Assembly (NCBI GenBank): GCA_003833135.1
Contig: QZLH01000064.1
Span: 100,774 to 164,773, forward strand
Direction: 5' to 3'
Length of the DNA stretch: 64,000 bases
DNA from: Oehlia diaphana
Taxonomy: Eukaryota > Glomeromycota > Glomeromycetes > Glomerales > Glomeraceae
Within the stretch, counting starts at the first letter, position 1; each line of letters starts with the position of its first letter. Below are positions 12,724-23,243 of this stretch, in pieces. The notes under the pieces are model-generated. The model was given only the letters and a program-made list of their open reading frames with translations, had not been told where the DNA came from and did not search any database. Made by a program: the position numbers and the translations under genes.

Positions 12724-12760
12724 AATTTTTTTTTTTTTTTTTTTTTTTTTGTAATTTATA
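12618..12760 (-). promoter_or_regulatory. TATA-like box and long T/A homopolymer tract upstream of HMG gene
   Basis: Reading on the minus strand, TATAAAA lies about 27 nt before the ATG at 12617. Further upstream are runs of more than 40 T, then A, then about 28 T on the plus strand (12628-12750). The homopolymers could exclude nucleosomes or could be assembly-inflated. Confidence 0.35.
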
Positions 12761-15700
12761 TGAGATCTTGATTTAAATTGTAAGAACACCAGGGAGAAAA
12801 TTGAGCGTTTTTATACTTGAATAGACGTTATTATACCGAATATTAATAAAATATGTATATTTATATTTCTTTTTACAGTTGAATACAATCAAATTCATAG
12901 ACTAGTGGCTTTTCTTCGTGTAGCGTAATAGTCATTTTAGAGGATATTTTTAGGAGCAGAAAAAAAAAAAATCACTTTGTTCGTACAGTTTAATATATAT
13001 TTAAGTATTTTTAATTTTTATGGTAAAGAAAGAAATATGCACTCAAATGGCGCGTCAAAGAATATTTACTTACCTTCATACTTTGTAAGCTTTTTTTTCT
13101 GTTTACAATATATTACCAATATTTCCAATTAAAGTTAGGTATTGCTTAATTTTTCTATAAAATCAAAAGAATAAAATAAAAATAAAAATAATATAATATT
13201 ATATATTTGGTGTCACAGATTTCAAAATTAATTGTTTGTTTTAATCCTCGATTGATTGATGAACGAATTCAGAACCCTGACATCTATTTTACATTCCAAT
13301 TAACCTTATTTAAATGATCATAGAATATCTTTTTTTGCCAAAAGCACAGGAGAATATCTCTTATACGTTATTAAAATCAATGTTACACCCAATCGATGTT
13401 GTCATGTGGATACATCATCATTTCTAACTAATCTATTAAGTGTAAAGTTAACAAAATCTTTTGATACTAAAAACAATGTAAAATATTTTGAATAATATTA
13501 TTGGACCACTTTCTGAACAAAAATAAATAAAATTTAAAAATAAAAAAAAAAAGGGGGGGGGGAATCAAAAATTGCATTCATCTTTATTGTAATAAATAAT
13601 GAAAAGTCCATTAAATTTTTCATTGTGAATAATCTTTTTCTGTTAAAATGGGGATACATTGCAGTTAACCAAATTTCGGATAAAATATTCACATTCGCAT
13701 TAATAATCTCCTTACATGATAGCGGTCTTGTTTGTTGGCTACACAATGCTCATTGAATCACGTGTATCAGTGTATGGCAAGCTAAAATATATTTGGAAAC
13801 CAAGACCTATAAGCAAAAGGTTAGCATGCGATGATCAGCTGATTTTTAAATTTACGTTATTTTGCCTCAAGTTAAAAGATAATGAAAAAGAAATTTAATA
13901 TTATATTCTGGCTTAGATGTAGTATCAAATGACACACTTTTAATTCAATCTATTCTAATTTAACATCGAAGCATAAGATTATAACAAAAAAAATATATCA
14001 TTGGAATGCAGAAATTTCCTAATTTTTCCGATTCTTTAATTTCGATCAAACCAAATAAAACTTGTGTTGAAAATCATTCCAGAATTGGGGTTATTGTTAT
14101 TGGACTTTTTTTTTAAAAAAAATAATTTTAATTTATGAATATCGGAGTTTAAAATTGATCATCGAACCAATCAAAAAATAAAATTAAAGTATGTTTACAA
14201 GAAAAGAAGTTTAAATGATGAAATTGTAATTATTTGTCAATTTTTTTTTGTTTAAAAAAAAAAAAAAAAAAGTCGGAAAGTAAAAAAAAAAGGGAAACTC
14301 AATACATAATAATTGTAACACAATGTTGTGTCACCATAAAAAATAATTGATAAACTTTAATTTGACTCTAATTACATTAAGATTGACTATTATGACAATT
14401 GATTTGATTAAATTTATCATAAATGTGTGGCCTGGAATTAAAGCTCCGAACAAAAGATCATGTTACAATGCAAAACGCGATTTTTGTGACGAAGAATATA
14501 ATAATAAACAATCTTTTGGGATAAGACCAAAAAATAATTTTAACCTCTTTTTTTTTTAAGAAAAAAATTCTTTAAAACAAAAAAGGGGAAAAATAAACAA
14601 ATAATTTTTTTTTAATATTATAACAAAATATTTCTATTGTTTTACCTATTGTACTTCTAGGATAAATATTGTTTAATAGGTTAATAATTACCTAATAATC
14701 ACCCATGAAAGGTTCGAATGTGTTCATTTTTGTATTTCTGTTACCTTTGTGTAATGTTTAACATTTAAAAATTGCACTAATCCAATTTGGGTTTAGATAT
14801 TGCGGATAGATATAACGCGTCAAAGGAATATGAGGTAAATAAAAGAATATTATAAATACTTTTAAGTTTTAGGCCAGGACCCCATTTCCCCAAGATGATA
14901 AGCACGGTTAATTTTGAAATTTCCCGAATTGTAAATATCTATACAAATATAAATAAATAAATACATATAAAATAAATTACGAAGATTCTAGACAAAATTA
15001 TTATATATTAATTTTTTTTTAAAAAAAAAAAAATATTTAATTTTCAATTATTATAATAAGTACAAAAAAAAAAAAATATTATAAACCTGTTTATTTCAAC
15101 CTTTGTTTTTCGTTTTTAGTAAATTGGCAAAATGAAATATCTTAATTTATTAATTTTTCCTTCGAATTTCATATTATGTTCGGGATGTTCGGCATGTTCG
15201 GCGTAAAAAAGTTACCGTAAATATTAAAAAGTTACAAAGTTTATTCATTAAAATCAAGGTCGCTATACATAAATGATACAATGATTTAGAACGTTATCAT
15301 AAGTCGCGATATATATGATTTTATGCATAAAATATATGTTTAAAATTTTATTATATTATATTCGTATAAAATATTTAACCGTATTATAATTAGATCATAC
15401 CATATTATAAATAAATGCGGGATTTTCCAAATAAAGTCATGGATGAAAGAAAACCAATTAAATTCATTATATATATATTCTTTATCATTTTATCATATTA
15501 TCTTATCATGGTTAAAATATCGTTTTTAAAATTTCAAAATAGATGAAACAATAAAAAAACGCCATTTTATGTAATTTTATGAATTTTTGATTAAGGTAAG
15601 TTATTGTTACAACACATTAAAGAGACACGAAGAAAAAAAAATTTTGAGTTATTCACGTATCAAAATCAAGTATTTTTAAAGTTAAATGAATAACGGAGAA

Positions 15701-16739
15701 GAGAACACCGACAATTTTACGCCAAAATTTTTTATTTTTAAGTATTACTTCCTTTTTGATCTTCGTTATCTTTTTAAAATTGATCAAAAAAATTGATCAT
15801 ATGCTATCTAAATGCTCTATATCAAGTAATTTATATTAAAGTTAGAAGTATTCTTAATAACATTATAATGAATAAAAAACGCCACCGAAATATTTCATGG
15901 AAAGAAAATTCTTCAATTTTCCTTAAAAAAGAATCATTTTCTAAAGATTTATTATATTAGTACTGTAAAAAAAAAAAAAAATATGCCGCAGTTAAGGTTT
16001 ATTTACTCAGATTACGTAAAAATGCAAACATTCAAAAAATGCTAGATTGGGTATATTGTATTACCGCATATCATATCACTCTTGTATCACCCTTTCTTTA
16101 TTATCACCTTACTTAATAGAAGCAAAAAGAATGTTCCATATAGCATGTTGGTTGTGCAAATTACTGAATTTAGAATCTGCAAAAGGCAAGAAGGATTGCA
16201 CTAGAATTTTCCAATAATTAATTAACTACTATATTTGTATAGAAAAAATTCATATGATCAGAAAAGAAAAGTATCAAGGATTTTTTTTTACATATTCGAT
16301 TTACAATGATATTAAAAAAGTATATCAAATAATTAATTAATATTTTTTTTTTGAAAGAGAAAAAGACATGATTAACTGAAACTTTCTTGGCGCATAATTT
16401 TTTGACAAATTATGTTAATTAACCAGATTGCATGTATTGTAACTAATTAGGCGTAAATATTATTTTCTTTTTTTCTGGAATTTTTCATTTTTCTGTTACC
16501 AGGAAAAATATTTGTTTTTTTAAATGAGAAAAAAAAATCATGAAAATTGCAATGTTTCCATTTGAAAAAAAACAGATAAACAAACAAATAGAACATTTCC
16601 TTTCGTTCGGGAAGGTCTTTAAAAAAAAAAAAATTTTTTTTTTTTTTTTTAATCCTGTTTTTTTTTTCTATTCGTAAAGAAATTTAATATACATGAGTAT
16701 ATATGTGTGTAATATATTTTTTTTTTTTAAAAAAAAAAA
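12761..16739. other. Intergenic, no gene recognised
   Basis: A/T-rich with many T(n)A(n) hairpin tracts and an isolated run of about ten G near 13552-13561. Short open frames lack motifs and I cannot support any of them as genes. Confidence 0.5.
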
Positions 16740-16995
16740 TATATATTAAAAAATATGTACTTTAATTTTAAAAAAAAATACTTTATTTTAAAAAAATATA
16801 TACTTTAATTTAAAAAATATATACTTTATTTTAAAAAAATATGTACTTTATTCTAAAAAATATGTATTTTATTCTAAAAAAATATGTGTTTTTATTCTAA
16901 AAAATGTGTGTTTTATTCTAAAAAAATGTATAATTTAATTATAAGTCCATTTAAAAAAAATATATATAATTTAATTATAAGTCAAATTAAAAATA
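16740..16995. repeat. Minisatellite of 22-26-bp TAAAAAAATATGTACTTTAT units
   Basis: About eight degenerate tandem copies of a unit like TAAAAAAATATGTACTTTAT run from 16740 to about 16925. They are followed by two copies of a second motif, TAATTTAATTATAAGTC. The plus-strand open frame across it comes from the repeat. Confidence 0.8.
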
Positions 16996-17597
16996 TATAT
17001 ATATTTTTTTTTTTAAAAAAAATACATGCAACTTATAAAAATTTTTCTATAATATTATTCCTAAATTGTAGTTACATAGAAAATTTCGATATACGTTAAA
17101 AAAGAATAACACTTTGGTAAATCATTTTTGAAAAGCGTGTGAAAATTTCATGAAATTAATAAACAATCTCAATACCCGGGTTTCAACATTTCAAACATTA
17201 TCGTCCTAAAACAGAAAATTTCGAGAATTCAGCTTTAAAATATTTGAATAAATTAAACTAGAAAAGGTTTATTGATACTCTTCTTCGAAGAATGTTTAGA
17301 ATATTTTTAAAATTATTCTGAAAATTCTAAATATTCTGTATTTCTGTTCAACAAAACATTTAATAGGTTTCAAAGATAAAATAGTAATTTAACAATGAGT
17401 TACACGGGATTGAATAATATAAACTGTCTCTTACTCCAGGCACCGGAGTTGTAAATTCCTGTTATATATTATTGATCAGCAATTATACATCAATTTTCTT
17501 AATAGAATTTGATTCAAAAATTTCCTAAAATAATTGTTTAAAAATCTTCATTACACAGCAATCAATCATCACATTAATCACATTCTTGTCAAAAAGT

Positions 17598-17605
17598 TAT
17601 AAATA
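17598..17605 (+). promoter_or_regulatory. TATAAATA box upstream of HMG gene
   Basis: TATAAATA lies about 140 nt before the ATG at 17743. The same octamer precedes the HMG gene at 46161. It is a plausible core promoter, but such words are common in AT-rich DNA. Confidence 0.35.
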
Positions 17606-17742
17606 CGCCATGGATTTCTCAAAAAAAAAAAAAATAAAAATAAAAAAAAGAAAATAACAAACAAGAAAATAAATATAATAATAAAATATCTCAGTTTTTT
17701 TTTTAAACACAAATAAAATTACAGAATTTATATATTCAAACA

Positions 17743-18660
17743 ATGACAAATTTTCATACTCCAGCTTTTTCTATTCACAGTGAAAATAATTCACTTATTA
17801 TTCCAACATCTGATACTCCTCTTCTAATTCTTCCTCATTCTCCTAGTGCTATTGATACAATTGATACTAGCTTTCTTTTTGCTCCTCACTCACCTTCAAC
17901 TAGTAGTGACGCTGCATCCACTAGTTGTTCTTCTGGTTGTAATTCACCAACTGTTAGCGACAACGAAGATTTATTTGTACCGATGGACCAACTTAATAAT
18001 GTAAAAAGACTTTTAAGAATGTTTCCGACTCCAATGTCTGCCGTAGAATTTATCAACAAAAATCCGTTCCATGCTTCAGACGGGCATATTAAAAGACCAT
18101 CAAATAATTTCATTCTTTTCCGTAAGATTGCACATGACCAGAAGAATCAAACTCCTGCTTTATCTAATTATAACGAAAGACAATTCTCCCAGATAATTGG
18201 AAAAATATGGAAAGGTCTCTCTCAAGATGAAAGAGAAGAATATAGGAAACTAGGTAAGGAAGTGGCTGAAATGCATAAAAAAATGTTCCCTAAATATAAA
18301 TATCAACCTAAGAGAGATAAAGCCGCGTGGAAACATTTTAATCCAGAAAATAATATTTCTAATCAAAAGTCAAGAAGAAAGAATAAGGTCAAATCACAGA
18401 AAAATCAAGAAACAACATGTGACATTCCTAAGATTAATCTTAACATTCCTCAACAACAACAAAATCAACAACATCAGCAGCAAATTGTTCCGGATAATAC
18501 TTTAGGTTACACAATCCCTGCAATCCCTGTAGTTGGATTAGATCAAATGGGTCAAATGAGTCAAATGGGTCAAATGAGTCCAATAGATCAATTATATTAT
18601 CAATCGTCTTATCCCATGGATTATTTTAACGAAGAATATGATTGGATGCAACAAATATAA
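17743..18660 (+). CDS. MATA-type HMG-box transcription factor (305 aa)
   Basis: Intronless ORF of 305 residues and the most canonical HMG-box protein in the window. Residues 1-80 are Ser/Thr/Pro-rich (low complexity, likely disordered). The HMG box runs from about 115 to 186: IKRPSNNFILFRK, then FSQIIGKIWKGLSQDEREEY and the helix-3 region, ending in the signature FPKYKYQPKRDK seen in fungal mating-type-A and Sox-like boxes. A Lys/Arg segment (about 206-216) could import the protein to the nucleus. The tail is Gln-rich (QQQQNQQHQQQ) and carries a short DNA-level repeat giving MGQMSQMGQMS, as in activation domains. Known family role: minor-groove DNA binding and bending to control transcription, with sexual-identity roles in other fungi. 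The specific targets here are unknown. GC content and codon use are above the flanks, and no break is seen. Confidence 0.92.
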   Translation: MTNFHTPAFSIHSENNSLIIPTSDTPLLILPHSPSAIDTIDTSFLFAPHSPSTSSDAASTSCSSGCNSPTVSDNEDLFVPMDQLNNVKRLLRMFPTPMSAVEFINKNPFHASDGHIKRPSNNFILFRKIAHDQKNQTPALSNYNERQFSQIIGKIWKGLSQDEREEYRKLGKEVAEMHKKMFPKYKYQPKRDKAAWKHFNPENNISNQKSRRKNKVKSQKNQETTCDIPKINLNIPQQQQNQQHQQQIVPDNTLGYTIPAIPVVGLDQMGQMSQMGQMSPIDQLYYQSSYPMDYFNEEYDWMQQI

Positions 18661-20640
18661 TACAAATAACATAACGAAGACTATACTAGTTCTGCAAGGA
18701 TATAATTATTTAATTGGCATTCGATTTTTTTATTTATTTATTTATTTTTTTTGGCATCATCTGTTTAAAAAAATTGGCAATAATTTCATTCAAACTTGAA
18801 CAATTTTTATAATTTCGCAGTAGATAACAACCTCATTTCAGATTTTAAGTCGCATAACATAGACAATTTTAGTCAATCATAGAATTAGATAACCAAATTC
18901 ATGAACAATTTCAACTACGGATTTTTATATCATTCACAATTTACATATATATTATATATATACTTCTTTATCTGTATATTTTTATCTTTTTTGTAGATTT
19001 TTTTTTCTTTCTTCACCTGTCATTGTTAAATAGTTTCTTTATTATATATGTATATATGCATATATATATATATGATCCTGTATATTCTCTCTTTCCTTTT
19101 TTTTTTAAGATTATTATATTGGATATGAACGAACATTTTGATTCAAATTTTATTTTTAACCCAAATAAATTATACAATTTCTACTTTATAAGTTTTGATT
19201 TAAGAAAATATTTTATTTTTTTTATATACATATATACATATATACAATACATACACATACAAAGTATCGATTTCACTTGGTATGAAGTAATAATAAACCC
19301 CAATTAAGTGTTATAGCGCCAATAAAATTACCCTTGTAAAAACGATAATGATCTAACCGTATTGGGTTCACCAATTTTTACTGCGCGTTACATAACTGCG
19401 CAAAATAAATAAAAAAAATTCATTCTGTAAATCACGGCTGAAAATGCCACAAAAGAAAATTCGTTCAGAAAGAATCGAAAGAAATGATCGACATTTCCGA
19501 AATTCCATGGACTTACCTTTCTAAAAACCTAAAAAAGAATATTTTATACGGTACTTTAATTCCGTTATTTATTTATTTATTTTTATTTTAAGGACCCCCC
19601 CCCCCCTTGTCACAACCAATTCCGCAGCTTCCGATTATTCATGATTATCTAAAACTGAGAGTGTTTTGAATTTTTTCATTTTATTTATTTATTTTATTTT
19701 ATTTTATTTTTTAAAACGTAAAACATTTTTAATTGTAAAAATTATTATTGTATCGACCAATAATTGAAAAAAAAATATATTATGATTATCCCCTAAAAAG
19801 GTTTTGTAATTATGAATGTTATTGCTTAAATTAGGAAATTGAATCCATTAAGAAAGGAGTGATGATGTATTACGAATTTAAACTGCGTGTACATGAATAT
19901 TTGTTGGTTCGACCCTACCTAATGGGTAACACCACTTATTTTAGTGAAGTTATTAGGGGTCGAATTCCAATAGATTTACTCCCATGGTTTCACCCAATAA
20001 TCTAATCCCAAAGTTGTTCAACTAAAATAGGGATATAGAAAGATGAATGAAATCTATTTTTATGTACCTTTCAATTGGGAAATTGTGTATAAATCTGGGA
20101 TTTGGATAACCTCTTTGTAATACGGAAGTTAAATTCATGAAAGGGGGGAAAATCCTGAAGTATAACCTAGCCGCAGCCCGCAGGTGGATACATAGATTTT
20201 AACCAATAATTTTTTTTCACGTATAAATGTAAAATAGAGGTAAAATATTTTAAATTTTATTTTATTATTTACCGCTTTTATTCTCTTGAATTTTGACAGA
20301 CGAAAAGAATATATACCTAAAAGTTGAGAGTTGAGAGCATGAAAAATAAAGCAATTGTCGACGTACAAGTTAGCCTTACTAAAATTGATAGTAGATACAG
20401 GAAATTTATAATTTAAATTCAGTCAATATTTGATGTTAAAACATAATTTTTGAAATTATCCAATATACTGTACTACGTTATGAAAGAAATGGACCCCTTT
20501 CTCCTGACGCTTTATTTTACATCTAATGAGGGAGGGTATCAAGAGATGGCTTTTTCATACTTGAAGATTGTTTAACAATTTATCCCTAATTACCACGTAA
20601 TGAAATGAAACGTGATACTGTTGGAAATAAATAGGGTGGT
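18661..20640. other. Intergenic, no gene recognised
   Basis: Contains TTTA microsatellites (about 18725, 19570 and 19685), a run of about a dozen C near 19597, and an imperfect inverted repeat at about 19910-19975 (TTCGACCCTACCTAAT against ATTAGGGGTCGAA). No gene is supported. Confidence 0.5.
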
Positions 20641-20648
20641 TCAGTATA

Positions 20649-20742
20649 TACATGCTGCCCAAATTATTTTAGGATGCTGTAATTCATTCAGTTTATATGT
20701 AATTTACTATGTAAAGTGTCAAAATAATTTGGACAGCATGTA
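20649..20742. mobile_element. Tiny MITE with 24-bp terminal inverted repeats
   Basis: CATGCTGCCCAAATTATTTT at 20651 is matched by the inverse ending AATAATTTGGACAGCATG at 20740, with TATA immediately outside both ends. The element is about 90 bp and carries no gene. The TA-type flank suggests Tc1/mariner mobilisation. Confidence 0.85.
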
Positions 20743-21188
20743 TAGTTCTGTAGTAGTTTAATGGTAACGTTAGAGAATTGTCAAAGTCGGATTAACTTGT
20801 TCATTATTGATTGACATTAAAAATTGTATAAGTTAATCAAATAAAGTAAAGTATATTTCACATTATTACCAAAAAACGAAGGTTGTATTGATATTGCCGT
20901 AATGCTTGATTACATAAAATCGGGATTTGCATCTTCCGCTCATATAATAATAATCTCGTGATTAGTATTAGATGATGTTGAAAGAATATCCTTTAAAAAA
21001 TTATCCGACCAAAAATAGATTCCGCACTGGTTCTTACTTATTTTGAAATTACCAGCCCTGTATCACATGATATTACATCACACTATTTTCCCTGCACGAT
21101 TACACGTTATTTGTCCATCGGTTGTACAATAATTATAAATTTATGAGAATCGAAAATTCATTAAAAAAAATTAAAGTTTTTTATCAAT

Positions 21189-22382
21189 ATGCCTTATGGT
21201 CATTTAGAAGTAGCTGTTGGTAAATTTTCACTTATTTAACTTATTCATTATTCATTTGTTAAACTATTTATTGATAATTTTTCACTGCTTATTTTGGGTC
21301 GAAATTAAAGTTGAAGGTAAAAAACTTAAAGAACCTGATTTTTTTGGTATGTATCGATTTTTATTCAACTTTTCATAGAATAATAAATAATAAATATTTG
21401 TAATAAATTTATTAAATACTAGTATTAATATATTAATAGATAAAACGAACCCTTATGTTTGTTTATCTTTGGACAAACATAATAAGCAAAAAACTTGTGC
21501 TATTCAGAATGCTGGAAGTGGAGCAACTTGGAACGAAAAATTTACCTTGTATGTAAATTTGACTTATTATAATTATTGGAATTCATTTTGTTTAAATCTT
21601 GTGATTTGATATTGATTTATTAAATATTTCAAAGATTTTTAATTTATTCCCTTAGATTATAATTGTATATTAACGATTAAATTGATATTATTTTTAGCGA
21701 TGTTTTAGAAGGTCGATATGAACTTTATATTGAAGTACTTGATGATGTTGGTAGTAATGATGATTTAATAGGTAAAATTGTTACCAATTATTATTATATA
21801 TATGTATCTTTTTTTTGGAGAAAATATTTAACTTAATCACTTATTCACATAGGAGGAGCTGTTGTACCATTATATGAAGTTTTTCAACAAGGTCATGTTG
21901 ATAATTGGTTTAATATTACACGTCCTAGTGGAAAGCCCGCTGGAGAAATTCATTTATCAATGAATTTTAAGAACAAAGTAAGAGAAATTTTTAAATCAAT
22001 AATTCAAGAATATTTCATGTATACACTCTAAAATGATCGTGATTTTAAGGGACCGACATCAGGACCTCCAGGTCATACACCATATCCAGTTCCAAATGGT
22101 CCGGGTTATTTTTCACCCCCAAATTCGGGTAGTAACCTTTTTAAAAGTTATTCAGAAAATCAAGTACAACAGGAAGCTTTTAGTAGTTTTGGTCCAGAAG
22201 GTGGCGCTATGCCTTCAAATTATGGAAGTGGCGCTCCTCCAAATGTGATAACACCACAATTAACTGGCCCTCCAGCTTATCCTACCGCTGGAGGTGGATT
22301 TCCTGATCCATCATCATATGTTGTAAATATGCCAATTCCATCGCAACCACCCGATTATAAACCTCCTACAAGTGATAATTAA
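21189..22382 (+). CDS. C2-domain protein with proline-rich tail (235 aa, six exons)
   Basis: Exons that I can join are 21189-21219, 21311-21346, 21440-21548, 21698-21771, 21853-21977 and 22050-22382. All introns are GT-AG and the total is 708 nt, which keeps one frame. Residues 1 to about 115 form a single C2 domain: MPYGHLEVAV, KLKEPDFFDKTNPYVCLSL, ATWNEKFTFDV, then ELYIEVLDDVGSNDDLIGG. The Asp residues in DKTNPYV and in the DDVGSND loop are in the usual Ca2+-binding positions, so Ca2+-dependent phospholipid binding is likely, although a full five-Asp set is not certain. The rest is a disordered Pro/Gly/Ser/Tyr-rich tail (GPPGHTPYPVP, QPPDYKPP), resembling small fungal and plant C2 proteins that act at membranes. 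A different Lys/His-rich 3' exon may exist downstream (see 22438). Confidence 0.9.
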
Positions 22383-22437
22383 CGATTAGATGGTAATTAT
22401 ATTTAATATTCGATCCTTTTTTATTATCCTAAGAGCA

Positions 22438-22542
22438 ATGTTTGAAGTAAATTATAATAGTAAAATAAAAAGGAAACACAAAGAAGAAAAACACGAAGAA
22501 AAATACGAAGATAAAGATAAGCATAAACATTATCAAAAATAA
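22438..22542 (+). other. Possible alternative terminal exon, Lys/His/Glu-rich
   Basis: Just after the C2 gene's stop lies a 34-codon open frame whose last 23 residues are almost only K, H, E, D, R, Y (KRKHKEEKHEEKYEDKDKHK) before a TAA at 22540. A weak GT at 22372, inside the last C2 exon, and an AG at 22434-22435 would join it in frame. It may instead be 3' UTR purine-rich sequence. Confidence 0.3.
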
Positions 22543-22858
22543 CAAAAAAAAAAAAATTTATAAATATATTTCATAATTATTAATTTATATTTAGTTACTT
22601 AATAACATTATAGATAAATTTAATTATATTTTTATTTAGTATTTTTGTATGTGAATATGAATTAATATTATTTTTTATGGTTAATAAATTAATTATATAT
22701 AATTTTTAAATTTTACAATGATGGTCGTCGGTTGATGTTATTAATGAATAATTCCAGTGTGAAAAAAAAATTGTCAACCCATCATGATGATATCAAAAAT
22801 CGAGTGATCGTTAATAGGAACATATAGTTATGGTACGATACAACGATACATGTTCACT

Positions 22859-23243
22859 CATTTTTACTGACACCTGTTTTAACGATATAAAATTTACTGA
22901 CATCACTTTTTCCGACACTTTATCGATATCATTTCAACAAATCGCCATTTTTGCCGATAGCTATTTTGTCAATTAGTATCCTTTCATTAAAGTTTTTTGA
23001 AAATATCTTATAATTATTTCATTTATTATATATAATTATTTACATTTTGCCGCTTTCTAATCAATAAAAATTTTCACCGAATAAGTAATAATTATTTATC
23101 ATATAGCAGTAAGCGAGGCGCAGCTAAGTAATGAATTTATTCATTTTAACAGTGATGGCAAGTCGAGTAATTTTTCATGTTGGTAAAATGGCAATTTCAG
23201 TGAAATGAACTTAGGTAATTTTTCATGTCGGTAAAAATGGAGT
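22859..23243. mobile_element. TIR-flanked element, about 385 bp
   Basis: CTCATTTTTACTGACACCTG at the left is mirrored by CATGTCGGTAAAAATGGAG at the right (inverse CTCCATTTTTACCGACATG). Internally the words TTTACTGACA and TTTTTCATGTTGGTAAAATGG recur as sub-terminal repeats. There is no ORF, so it is probably a MITE or foldback element. Confidence 0.55.

Noticed and set aside
19905..19980. GGTTCGACC / GGTCGAATTCC words resembling a tRNA B-box
   Set aside because: They pair with each other as an inverted repeat and do not build a cloverleaf.
20750..20820. tRNA-like A-box (TAGTTTAATGGTAACG)
   Set aside because: No matching acceptor stem, anticodon arm or GTTCGAATC-type T-arm follows; at best a SINE-head fragment.
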